64,000 nt of DNA from an uncultured Eubacteriales bacterium (GTDB lineage: Bacteria > Bacillota > Clostridia > Oscillospirales > Acutalibacteraceae), in contig CAKVEA010000004.1 of the NCBI GenBank assembly GCA_934728355.1, positions 1-64,000 on the forward strand, written 5' to 3'. The translations under genes were made by a program, and so were the position numbers. A model generated the notes under the pieces. The model had not been told where the DNA came from, ran no database searches, and worked only from the letters and a program-made list of their open reading frames with translations. Numbering within the stretch: position 1 is the first letter of the stretch; each line of letters starts with the position of its first letter. Shown in pieces: positions 53,701 through 62,193 of this stretch.

Positions 53701-54309
53701 TTGGTGGTTGAGTCCAAAAGTGAAAGAATAGAAAGATTAAAGCGTTTAATAGAGGAAACAAAACAAAAAATAAGTTTAAAAAACTCTTCTTTAGATGAAT
53801 TATCTAAGAATTTATCTTCAAAAGAAAAGGAAGTTGAACTTGCGAAAAAAAATTTACTTAAGTTTGAATCACCGAAAATACTTAGTAAAAAGCAACTTAA
53901 AGAATTAAAAGAAAATAAAATGAAAGAAGAAAAATTAGCATCTGAAGAAAAAAAGGTGAATGTGTTTTCGAAAACTAAGCTTGAATTTGAAAGGGCTTCG
54001 AAAATAAGACTCGAAGCTTGCGAGAAAAGTGCGCAAGAAAAGAAAGAAGCATATTTAAAAGCTTTTAAAATCGAAACCGATGCACTTACAAAGGAAATAG
54101 AAATTCTGAAAGAAATCTTGAATGAAAAAAATGAAGCTTTTGAAAATTTACTTGCTCAAAATGTTTGCAATCTTTACTTTTTGAAGAAGAATAATTTTAG
54201 TAAAAATCAAAATTTGAAACTTTTGTCTAAAGCAAAGAAAGAAATAGCAGAGATAGAAGCAAAAATAAATAACTCCATAGGTAAACTGTCAAACATGCAA
54301 AAAGTTTAA
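53701..54309 (+). CDS. All-coiled-coil protein of the injection-system cluster
   Basis: The product of about 200 residues is almost entirely charged heptad-like helix (SERIERLKRLIEETKQKIS; KEIEILKEILNEKNEAFEN) with a short central break near residue 65. No family is recognised. An AAGAGG Shine-Dalgarno directly abuts a GTG at 53692, so the TTG at 53701 (or GTG 53704) is the more likely start. Its place between tube protein 2 and the hub suggests a structural link or assembly factor; this is inference from position. Confidence 0.7.
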   Translation: MVVESKSERIERLKRLIEETKQKISLKNSSLDELSKNLSSKEKEVELAKKNLLKFESPKILSKKQLKELKENKMKEEKLASEEKKVNVFSKTKLEFERASKIRLEACEKSAQEKKEAYLKAFKIETDALTKEIEILKEILNEKNEAFENLLAQNVCNLYFLKKNNFSKNQNLKLLSKAKKEIAEIEAKINNSIGKLSNMQKV

Positions 54310-54341
54310 TTATTTTAAATTGAATATAAGGTGGTGAGCCT

Positions 54342-56741
54342 ATGAAAAGTAAAAATGAAAAAAAATCTATCAGTAAATTGGAGTCTTCTTCAAATTTGAT
54401 TACTTTAAAATATAACAGTAAATTTTGTAATGATTTTTTTGAAAAAAATATGATTTCTTCGGTGATTGATTATCAGGCATACCCAGGGGAAAATACTGCT
54501 GATTTAGTTTATGATGTTTCAAAATCATCGAACTCTAACTCAGAAATCTTTCAAACTATTATAGATCTTTTACTTCAGCTTAGAGCTTCTCAAAGTGATC
54601 AAAATATTTTTGTTCAAAACAATACAGTTTTAAAAGAACAAATTCTTAAGCAACTTAAAAGCGAAGTCTTCAGAGTAAGTCATAAGCTTAATGAAAATCA
54701 AATTAAAAACTTGGAAGTAATTTCAAGTAATTCCTTCGACGAAAAAACTTTAACAGATATTTTAAATTCTTTTCTTAAAGATTCAAAAAAAAAATCCGAA
54801 GGTAAATTAGATTATTCAAAAAGAATGTCTATTATTGGAAATTTACCGAAAATAACACTCGGAGAAAATGTTTTAAAATATTCGAAAAACATTGAAAGTA
54901 AAGTAATCAATGAAAATATTTCAGAAAAAAACATAAATAAACTTACCTATAAAGAGCATTTAAGTGCTGAGAAAAGCGATTTTTCAGAAATAAAAAGTTC
55001 TAAAAAAGGAAAAAATGTATTAAGAAAAAATATTTTAAATAAGTTTTTAAATACAAAAGCAATTCAAAATATAATTTCTGAAGAATCTGAAAATTTAAAT
55101 GTTCCTTATGATGTATATGAACAAAAAATAATAAAAAAGGCTAGTATACTGCTTCCGCTTATTAAAATTCAAAGCAAATTTTTAGAAAATCGTCTACTTG
55201 ATAAAACCAAACTTTTTGTAAATGATATCATAGAAAAAAATACTTCTAAAATTTTGCCTTCGGAAACCGAACTTATTAATAAAATTTTAGTAAAAACTCA
55301 ATTAAACGAGCTTCGAGAAAATATATCCAAAAATTATGAAAGATACGATTATTACAATTCTAAGCATCAAACAGAAATAAAAAATATTCAAAGTAAAATT
55401 AAAAAACTTGAACATGTAAAAAACTCTAATTCCTATACTTCAAAGCATCTTAATAAATCTTTTGAAGTAATAGATTTAAGCACAAAAAACAAGATAAAGA
55501 AAAATATAATAAAATTTGCTTCGGGTAAAGAGATTACAAATAAATTTGAAACAATAAGCGAAAATTTTTTTCAAGATTACATTCAAAAGAAAGAAATTTA
55601 TCATGGAAGCTTCATAAATAAAATAGTAGAAAATAAAAGCAAAGAAAATGTAGACAAAATACTTTATGATAAAACCAATTTTATCCATAAATCAACTTTT
55701 CTTTCGGAAAAAACTTTTAAGGATGTTTCGGAGAAACTAGTTTTATCAGAAAGTATAAATAAAAATAAGTTAATATATACTGACGTTTATAAAAATTATT
55801 TTAAAACACTTGATGAAAACAATAAAAATCTTGCCTTTAGAAATTTTCATTTGAACTCAGAATTTGAAAATTTAAAAAATTTTAGTTTGGTAAACTTTGA
55901 AAATACTATTTTAAAAAACAGAAGTATTATCAAAAGAATTTTGAAAAATCAATTTAACAAAAGTTATCTTGACTCACAAGAATTGCTTGATATTTTGCTT
56001 AGCAGAAGAATAAATAATAAAATATATTCTTCTGAGAAATTAAGGAAAGAGTTAAACTTTGATATTTTAAATGAAACTGTTTTAGAAAACCTTAAATCAA
56101 GTGAAAATTTTTTAAATTTAGATTTTGCAAAAAAGTTTGAAGAATTCATTGAACATACAAAAATTTCATCTTTAGAAAAAAATATTTTGTCTTTCAAAAA
56201 AAGAAAAATGCTTGTTTCGGATGAATTAATGAAAAAGTTAGAAAACACAATTTTAGTTAGACCGTCTGATTTAATAACAAAAAGAAATCGTTTTTCAAAA
56301 TCTTTGGAAGTTAAAAAAATATTTGGTATTTCTAAATCTGCAGGCGATGCTATTGAAATAATTCATAAAAGTAGTAAATTAAATGCAATAAATAGAGCAG
56401 ACAGTTTTGATTACGATAAATCTTATATAGTGTACAAACAAAACAAAAATTACCATGAAAATGAGAAAAATGAAGTAGTAAAAAATAAGCCTATAAAAGA
56501 AAAAATAAATAAAAATGAAGACTTTTCAATAAAAGAAAATCCTGTAGTTATAACTCCCGAAATTTCCGATTTAAAATCTATGGAAAAAAGAATCATGGAA
56601 AAAACTTTGGGGAAGAAAGAAATTATGGATATCATAAATTCCTACATGAGTGAAATTAATATTGAAAACATATCAAGAATAATAGTAGACAAAATTGAAA
56701 ACAAAATGTCGATTGACAAAAGAAGAAATGGCATATTTTAG
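54342..56741 (+). CDS. Unrecognised 799-residue helical protein (tape-measure candidate)
   Basis: This long protein is rich in Lys, Asn, Ser and Glu, has almost no tryptophan or cysteine, no signal peptide and no clear transmembrane segment, and looks helical throughout. It lies between the tube/chaperone genes and the hub gene, where contractile phages encode the tape-measure protein; canonical Afp/PVC clusters put that gene later. The last 60 residues are the most ordered (LGKKEIMDIINSYMSEI; NISRIIVDKIENKMSIDKRR), and the end resembles the 'RLRIERERRG' helix I recall from orphan eCIS proteins. ATG follows AAGGTGG. A surface or effector role is not excluded. Confidence 0.65.
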   Translation: MKSKNEKKSISKLESSSNLITLKYNSKFCNDFFEKNMISSVIDYQAYPGENTADLVYDVSKSSNSNSEIFQTIIDLLLQLRASQSDQNIFVQNNTVLKEQILKQLKSEVFRVSHKLNENQIKNLEVISSNSFDEKTLTDILNSFLKDSKKKSEGKLDYSKRMSIIGNLPKITLGENVLKYSKNIESKVINENISEKNINKLTYKEHLSAEKSDFSEIKSSKKGKNVLRKNILNKFLNTKAIQNIISEESENLNVPYDVYEQKIIKKASILLPLIKIQSKFLENRLLDKTKLFVNDIIEKNTSKILPSETELINKILVKTQLNELRENISKNYERYDYYNSKHQTEIKNIQSKIKKLEHVKNSNSYTSKHLNKSFEVIDLSTKNKIKKNIIKFASGKEITNKFETISENFFQDYIQKKEIYHGSFINKIVENKSKENVDKILYDKTNFIHKSTFLSEKTFKDVSEKLVLSESINKNKLIYTDVYKNYFKTLDENNKNLAFRNFHLNSEFENLKNFSLVNFENTILKNRSIIKRILKNQFNKSYLDSQELLDILLSRRINNKIYSSEKLRKELNFDILNETVLENLKSSENFLNLDFAKKFEEFIEHTKISSLEKNILSFKKRKMLVSDELMKKLENTILVRPSDLITKRNRFSKSLEVKKIFGISKSAGDAIEIIHKSSKLNAINRADSFDYDKSYIVYKQNKNYHENEKNEVVKNKPIKEKINKNEDFSIKENPVVITPEISDLKSMEKRIMEKTLGKKEIMDIINSYMSEINIENISRIIVDKIENKMSIDKRRNGIF

Positions 56742-56764
56742 GGTTATGAAAGCAGGTGATTTTA

Positions 56765-57928
56765 GTGGCTGTGTCATGGAAAGACTATATCAAAAAAATC
56801 GGAGAGGTTGTTACACCTGAAGTAGAAGTAAAAATAGACGGTAAAAAGTGGAGCTCTGATGAAATAATAATTTCAAATGCTGAAGTTTTATCTTCTGTTG
56901 GGTGCGAAGCAAGTACATGCAGTATTGAATTTAAATTAATGAGGACGTTTATCAAAAAAGATAATGTAAGCAAAAAAAATATTATTAAAATTCATTCGGA
57001 TTTTTCGGATATAAAAGTAGGATCGAATCTTGAAATTTCTTTTGGGCATCGGGTATCAAAGAAATCGGATTTAAAAAGGGTCTTTATTGGTTATATATCA
57101 GCCTTTGATTTAAGTATTGACAATAAATCTATAACTACTTTGGTAATCCAGGGTATGGATGCTAAAATGTGGATGATGACGAGCAAAAAAACAGAGTTGA
57201 AAAAGAATTTGCATAAATATTCTATGGTTGTAAAAAATGTTTGCAATGAATATTCAGGTAAATTGAAAGGAAGTTTTATTAAAATAAAAGATGAAGTTGA
57301 ATTTGAATCCGACATATACCAGCAGAATGAAAGTGATTATGAGTTTTTATGTAGGATTGCAAATTATACGGGATGTATGTTTTTTATAAGTCAAGGGAAG
57401 CTTTATTTTGTGAGCATTTCTGCACTTAAGTCTACAGGTCTAAAAATAGGTCCGGACAGAAAAATTTATAATATAAAGCTTTCCGCCAGTGTTTGGGGAA
57501 TCCCTAAGTCTGTTGAGGTTGTAAGCATAAATAAAAAAGATTACGAAAAATTAGTAGAGGCAAAAGCTGTTAATTCCGATATTATAGGGAAGGGAAAAGC
57601 TGCATCTTCTTTAACCACAAATATAAATGATAAAAATACAGTTAAGATAATAGACAATACTGTTAGGTCGGTTAAAGAAGCAAAATTTTTATCTCAAGCA
57701 CTTTATAATAAACGTGAACTTAATTTGCTTGAACTTAATATGGAAATTTTCGGTTATCCAGATGCAGAACTTGGAACAGGTGTTACAATTGAAAATTTCG
57801 GTGATCCGATTGATAATGATTATATAATCACTCAAATAAGGCATTGCTGTGATTCCGAAAGATTTGTTACTTATCTTAAACTGCATACAAATAGAGTAAA
57901 TCCACAAAAAAACGGTGTTGGATTTTAA
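56765..57928 (+). CDS. Baseplate hub protein (gpD / gp27-like, VgrG N-terminal half)
   Basis: The 387-residue protein matches phage late-control gpD/gp27 hub proteins: an N-terminal beta domain (VEVKIDGKKWSSDEIIISN), GYISAFDLSIDNK, and the diagnostic QQNESDYEFLCRIANYTG, which corresponds to the 'YNESDxxFLxRLxExxG' block of VgrG hubs. A trimer of it would cap the tube. It starts at GTG 56765, five bases after AGGTGA; GTG 56756 overlaps that site. The gpV-like spike is encoded separately next, 20 bases on, so the VgrG function is split over two genes. Confidence 0.92.
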   Translation: MAVSWKDYIKKIGEVVTPEVEVKIDGKKWSSDEIIISNAEVLSSVGCEASTCSIEFKLMRTFIKKDNVSKKNIIKIHSDFSDIKVGSNLEISFGHRVSKKSDLKRVFIGYISAFDLSIDNKSITTLVIQGMDAKMWMMTSKKTELKKNLHKYSMVVKNVCNEYSGKLKGSFIKIKDEVEFESDIYQQNESDYEFLCRIANYTGCMFFISQGKLYFVSISALKSTGLKIGPDRKIYNIKLSASVWGIPKSVEVVSINKKDYEKLVEAKAVNSDIIGKGKAASSLTTNINDKNTVKIIDNTVRSVKEAKFLSQALYNKRELNLLELNMEIFGYPDAELGTGVTIENFGDPIDNDYIITQIRHCCDSERFVTYLKLHTNRVNPQKNGVGF

Positions 57929-57948
57929 TTTAAAAAAGGTGGTTGTAT

Positions 57949-58695
57949 ATGCTTCACAATTCATTTGATAACAACAAAATTGTAGGTCTTAAACGAGGCG
58001 TTGTTAAAGATTTGAATGATCCTGACAAATTAAATAGAGTTAAAGTTACTCTTGTTGATGAATCTCTTGAGACCCCATTTGCTGATGTTATGGCAAAGTT
58101 TGCCGGAGAAAAGTATGGAAGTGTTTTCATACCCTCTAAAGGAGAAGAAGTTATCGTTGGATTTCTAGACGGAAAAATAAACGATCCTGTGATTTTAGGA
58201 AGCTTATACAACTCAAAAAATCAACCACCCATTAATGTGGATGAAAAAAATGAAATAATGCTTATACAGTTTCCTGCAGGACTTAAAATTGAAATAGATA
58301 ACAAAAAAGATAATCAAAAAATAACTCTTACAACTAAAAAAGGTCATGTTATTTCGCTTGATGACGGCTCGAACGAGCAAGTTTTGATAAATGAAAAATC
58401 CGGGAAAACTTTTTTTAAAGTTGATTTCAAAAAAGGAGAAATAGAACTTAAAGCAGACAAGAAAATTTCTCTTTCCGCAGGCCAAGATGTTTTGTCTGTT
58501 GAAAAACAAAAAGGAGTTAGTGTTTCAAGTTCTGCAGGAAAATTAAATATTAACGTTAACAGTGCAAATTTAAAGTCCAAGTCAAATATAGTATGTGAAG
58601 CCGGAGCAAAATTCACCGCTAAAGGAAATGCGGGAGCCGAAATAAGTTCACCTGCTCAAACAGTGGTTAAAGGATCAATAACAAAAATAAACTAG
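57949..58695 (+). CDS. Baseplate spike protein (gpV / gp5-like, VgrG C-terminal half)
   Basis: The OB-fold domain reads GVVKDLNDPDKLNRVKVTL, then FIPSKGEEVIVGFLDGKIN and DPVILGSLYNSKNQPP, diagnostic of gpV/gp5/VgrG spikes. From about residue 100 a repetitive beta region (EIELKADKKISLSAGQD; VSVSSSAGKLNINVNSANLK) should form a trimeric beta-helix needle. No PAAR tip gene follows. The start is ATG 57949 behind AAAGGTGG; a TTG at 57943 overlaps that site. Product 248 residues. Confidence 0.93.
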   Translation: MLHNSFDNNKIVGLKRGVVKDLNDPDKLNRVKVTLVDESLETPFADVMAKFAGEKYGSVFIPSKGEEVIVGFLDGKINDPVILGSLYNSKNQPPINVDEKNEIMLIQFPAGLKIEIDNKKDNQKITLTTKKGHVISLDDGSNEQVLINEKSGKTFFKVDFKKGEIELKADKKISLSAGQDVLSVEKQKGVSVSSSAGKLNINVNSANLKSKSNIVCEAGAKFTAKGNAGAEISSPAQTVVKGSITKIN

Positions 58696-58711
58696 AAAAG
58701 GAGAGGATTAA

Positions 58712-59101
58712 ATGCCGACTTTAAAAGGGTGGAGATTTCCAATTCAAGTTGATGAAGAGACAGGAAAAATATGTACTGTTGAAGACAATGAAAATATTAA
58801 ACAATCTGTTAAATTAATACTTGAAACTCAAAAAAGAGAAAGAAAAATAGTCCATCAGTTTGGAACAAATTTACGATCGTTTATGTTTGAAATTGTTGAT
58901 CCTCAGTTTATATCTACCTTGAAAGACTCGATAACTTCTTCTTTAAGAACATGGGAAAGCCACATCGAAGATATGAATGTTTCGGTAAGAGCTACCGCAG
59001 GGCCTGTTTCTATTGTGGAAGCCAATATAGATTACATTACCGATATAGAACCTACTCAGGAAAGAGTGACAACCAGGATAGATGCAAATGATAAAGAATA
59101 A
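58712..59101 (+). CDS. Baseplate wedge protein, gp25/GPW family
   Basis: The 129-residue protein has the gp25-like lysozyme-fold (non-enzymatic) pattern: GWRFPIQVDEETGKI, VKLILETQKRERKIVHQFGT, LRSFMFE and ITSSLRTWE. Family members join the sheath to the baseplate. The ATG follows AAAGGAGAGG. Gene order spike, gp25, large baseplate proteins is that of Afp, PVC and contractile phages. Confidence 0.92.
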   Translation: MPTLKGWRFPIQVDEETGKICTVEDNENIKQSVKLILETQKRERKIVHQFGTNLRSFMFEIVDPQFISTLKDSITSSLRTWESHIEDMNVSVRATAGPVSIVEANIDYITDIEPTQERVTTRIDANDKE

Positions 59102-59120
59102 TGATTAGATTCCGACTCTT

Positions 59121-59180
59121 GTGAAAGGATGTGAACCGGGCAGAATGATTTTTTTGAAAACATTTTGCCGTAAATTATGA
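59121..59180 (+). CDS. Possible 19-codon coupling ORF before the large baseplate gene
   Basis: A GTG-initiated frame (VKGCEPGRMIFLKTFCRKL) ends in TGA overlapping the ATG of the next gene in an ATGA arrangement. The next gene has no Shine-Dalgarno of its own, so translation may be coupled through this short frame. No clear ribosome-binding site precedes the GTG, so it may be chance. Confidence 0.2.
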   Translation: MKGCEPGRMIFLKTFCRKL

Positions 59181-62179
59181 GTGAATTACCAAAACTCGAT
59201 GGTAGAAATTCCGAGGATATACTAAATGAAATTAAATTTCTTGCCAAACAGTATACACCCGAATGGAATTTTGACAGCAGTAGCTCTGATTTTGGTGTTG
59301 TACTTGCCAAAACATTTGCCAAAATGACGGAAGGAACTATAAATCGTTATAATAAAACGGTTTATAATTACTATTTAACGTTTTTAAACATGCTGGGAAC
59401 TAAACTTCGTCCTGCTTCTCCTGCTTCAGGAATGGTTGTGGTTGAAGCTTCCGGTAGCGACAAAGGAGTTTATATAGACAAGGGTATGGGCCTTTTTGCT
59501 TCGGCCGATACAGAAGACGGTATGATTATATATGAAACTACCGACCCACTTACGGCAATAGACACAAGTATAAAATCAATTTATACAACTGACGGACAAT
59601 CAGATTTTATTGGACTTTTATATAAATGCGAAGAAGAAAATAAAAATGAAATTAAACCTTTTAGAATATTTGACAGCATACTTTCTGAAAATTTGCAATC
59701 ACATGAAATATATTTTGAGGACAGTATAATTTTTGATATGTCTAATACTGATATACTGTTTCGATTTTATAATTCTCTTTCAGCCAAAGGAGAAAAAAGC
59801 TTAATTGATATATTTTCGGATAAAGAAAATGTTTTTTGGGAATATAAAAAAGGTGAAAATTGGGAAAAAGCTGAGTTTTCTGTTTATGATGAGAATTTTC
59901 TTAGGGTCAAATTCCAAGGTAAAAGTGAAATTTCCACTTTGATGAACAAAAAATCAAGATATATAAGGTGCAGATTCACAAAAGCTCCCGAAAATTCAAT
60001 TATGGTAACTTCCATAAAATATCATGCAATCTCGGATAAAATAAATCCTGATAGCTTGCTTTGTGATGAAACTCAACTTTCTGAAAAAGATTTCTTTCCA
60101 TTTGGCGAAAGATATGATATGTACAGTAAATTTACAGTTAAATGTGACGAGGCTTTTACTAAAAAGGGTGCAACAATCACAGTTTCGGCTGATGTACAAT
60201 TTATTAAAGTTGAAACAAATACTCAAATTCCGGGAACAAATTATAAATCAATAATGAATGAGTCTGATTTTGCTTCTATGAAACCTCAAGACATCAAAAT
60301 AGATGAAATTAATTGGGAATACTGGAATGGTATAGGTTGGTCAAGACTTGAAACACATGAAGATGCTGCTAAATTTTTTACGGCAACAAATGAATCCGAA
60401 TCCAGAAGAACTTTTAAGTTTGTTTGTCCTGATGATATTGAAAGCATAGCAATAGGAGCTGTAACAGGTACTTTTATAAGAGCCGGGATATCTAGAATGA
60501 ATAATAGATTTGATTTTTACGCAAATTATATAACTCCTTATATTCACAGAGTGGAAATTCATTACGATTACGGTAATAAAGATCATTCGTTTGAAAATGT
60601 AGTTATTAAATCCGATTTGTCTTTGAAAAAAATAAATCTTTCAGACAAAGGAGTAAGTAATCTTTTAAAAAATAACCTTTGCTTGAACCCTGCTATGTAT
60701 ATTTGTTTAAGTAAACCTTTAACCCATGGAATTATAAGGCTTTTTGTAGATATTAAAGACGGCATGCATAGATTTAATCCTCCTATAAAATGGGAGTATC
60801 TTGCTAAGAGTCAAAAAGGAATCCCTACTTGGAAACATGTGGACGTAATGGATGCAACAGATGATTTGTCTCATAGTGAAACGGTAACTATGATAGGTAA
60901 GGATGATTTTGAAGAATCAACTATATTTGGAGAAAAAGGATATTTTATTAGAATAGTAAATCCCAATGGTAAATATTCAAAAGAATCTATAGCTTCAAGG
61001 CCGATTATAAACGACATAAAATTCAATGCCGTTAGAATAATTCAAAAAAATACTTTATCTCCCGAATATTTTTCAATAGAAAAAAATGAAGAAAATAAGC
61101 TTTGTAAACTTTCACGCTCTAATGTTGCAAGTGTTGAAGTCTGGGTTGATGAAATGAATGAGTTAACTGCTAAAGAACAAGAGGAGTTTCTAAAAAAAGG
61201 TAACACGGAAGCTATTGCTGAGTATGATGAACTTGGAAAATTGGAGAAGCTTTGGGTAAAATGGAAAGCAGTTCCAAATGTTTTGTCTTTCTCGATGGAC
61301 GATAGAGTTTATGAAGTTGATTATCCAAAAGGAGAAATTTTATTTGGAGACGGTCGAAAAGGAAAAATTCCACCTGCCAAATATAATGAAAGCATTAAAA
61401 TAAAATACTCTGTTTGTAACGGTAGTACAGGAAATGTTGAAGAAAATAGAATACAAGATTTTGTTACTTCTATTTCCCATGTAGATAAAGTTTATAATCC
61501 TTCACCTGTTATGGGTGGGGTAGATATGGAAACGATTGACAGTGCAGCCGGAAGAATGTTTAGTCAAATTTCAGGAGGGAATAGGCTGGTTTCACTTAAA
61601 GATTTTGAAGATTCAATTTGTTTTAACGACAGAAATATTTATAAAGTAAAATGTCTTTCACACGTTGATGAATATGGTAATCATTCATTGGGAACTACAT
61701 CGATAGCAGTGTTGCCGAGAGTTTATATGCAAGGATACGAGAAATTTCAAGGTATTAAAAAAAGAATTTGGGAATTCATGGACGAAAAAGCTCCTGCAAC
61801 ACTCGCAAGGTCAACTAGACTTAAAATATTTGAAGTTGAATATGTTGAAACTTCGGTGAGCATAGATGTTGTTATCGAAGATTTCAATTTTTACCAGGGA
61901 GTTTACAGCGGAATAGAAACTCGGCTTAAAAAATTTTTAAATCCTGTAACCGGTAATTTTTCGGGTAAAGGGTGGCCTATAGGAAAATTTCCACGTAAGG
62001 AATTTATATATAACTATATAAAAACTGTTCCGAATATAAAGTGGATAAAAAACGTTAATATATTTACAAATTTAATTACAAGTGGAGGAAGTAAAGAAAT
62101 TGACTTTGAGTTGGTAAAAACCAAAAAATTTGTTGTTCCGGTTTATGGAACACCGGAGATAAATATTGTTGTAGAATAA
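59177..62179 (+). CDS. Large baseplate assembly protein (Afp11 / gpJ-like)
   Basis: The 1000-residue protein matches the 'putative baseplate assembly protein' family of eCIS. The N-terminus (LDGRNSEDILNEIKFLAKQY; SSSSDFGVVLAKTFAKMTEG) and the region from about residue 800 (GGNRLVSLKDFEDSI; KVKCLSHVDEYGNHSLGT) carry the gpJ-like fold; the middle holds several beta-rich domains. It would form wedge parts around the hub. An in-frame TAA lies six bases before the ATG, so the start is fixed, yet no Shine-Dalgarno is visible. Confidence 0.92.
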   Translation: MSELPKLDGRNSEDILNEIKFLAKQYTPEWNFDSSSSDFGVVLAKTFAKMTEGTINRYNKTVYNYYLTFLNMLGTKLRPASPASGMVVVEASGSDKGVYIDKGMGLFASADTEDGMIIYETTDPLTAIDTSIKSIYTTDGQSDFIGLLYKCEEENKNEIKPFRIFDSILSENLQSHEIYFEDSIIFDMSNTDILFRFYNSLSAKGEKSLIDIFSDKENVFWEYKKGENWEKAEFSVYDENFLRVKFQGKSEISTLMNKKSRYIRCRFTKAPENSIMVTSIKYHAISDKINPDSLLCDETQLSEKDFFPFGERYDMYSKFTVKCDEAFTKKGATITVSADVQFIKVETNTQIPGTNYKSIMNESDFASMKPQDIKIDEINWEYWNGIGWSRLETHEDAAKFFTATNESESRRTFKFVCPDDIESIAIGAVTGTFIRAGISRMNNRFDFYANYITPYIHRVEIHYDYGNKDHSFENVVIKSDLSLKKINLSDKGVSNLLKNNLCLNPAMYICLSKPLTHGIIRLFVDIKDGMHRFNPPIKWEYLAKSQKGIPTWKHVDVMDATDDLSHSETVTMIGKDDFEESTIFGEKGYFIRIVNPNGKYSKESIASRPIINDIKFNAVRIIQKNTLSPEYFSIEKNEENKLCKLSRSNVASVEVWVDEMNELTAKEQEEFLKKGNTEAIAEYDELGKLEKLWVKWKAVPNVLSFSMDDRVYEVDYPKGEILFGDGRKGKIPPAKYNESIKIKYSVCNGSTGNVEENRIQDFVTSISHVDKVYNPSPVMGGVDMETIDSAAGRMFSQISGGNRLVSLKDFEDSICFNDRNIYKVKCLSHVDEYGNHSLGTTSIAVLPRVYMQGYEKFQGIKKRIWEFMDEKAPATLARSTRLKIFEVEYVETSVSIDVVIEDFNFYQGVYSGIETRLKKFLNPVTGNFSGKGWPIGKFPRKEFIYNYIKTVPNIKWIKNVNIFTNLITSGGSKEIDFELVKTKKFVVPVYGTPEINIVVE

Positions 62180-62193
62180 GGAGGTGATTACAT

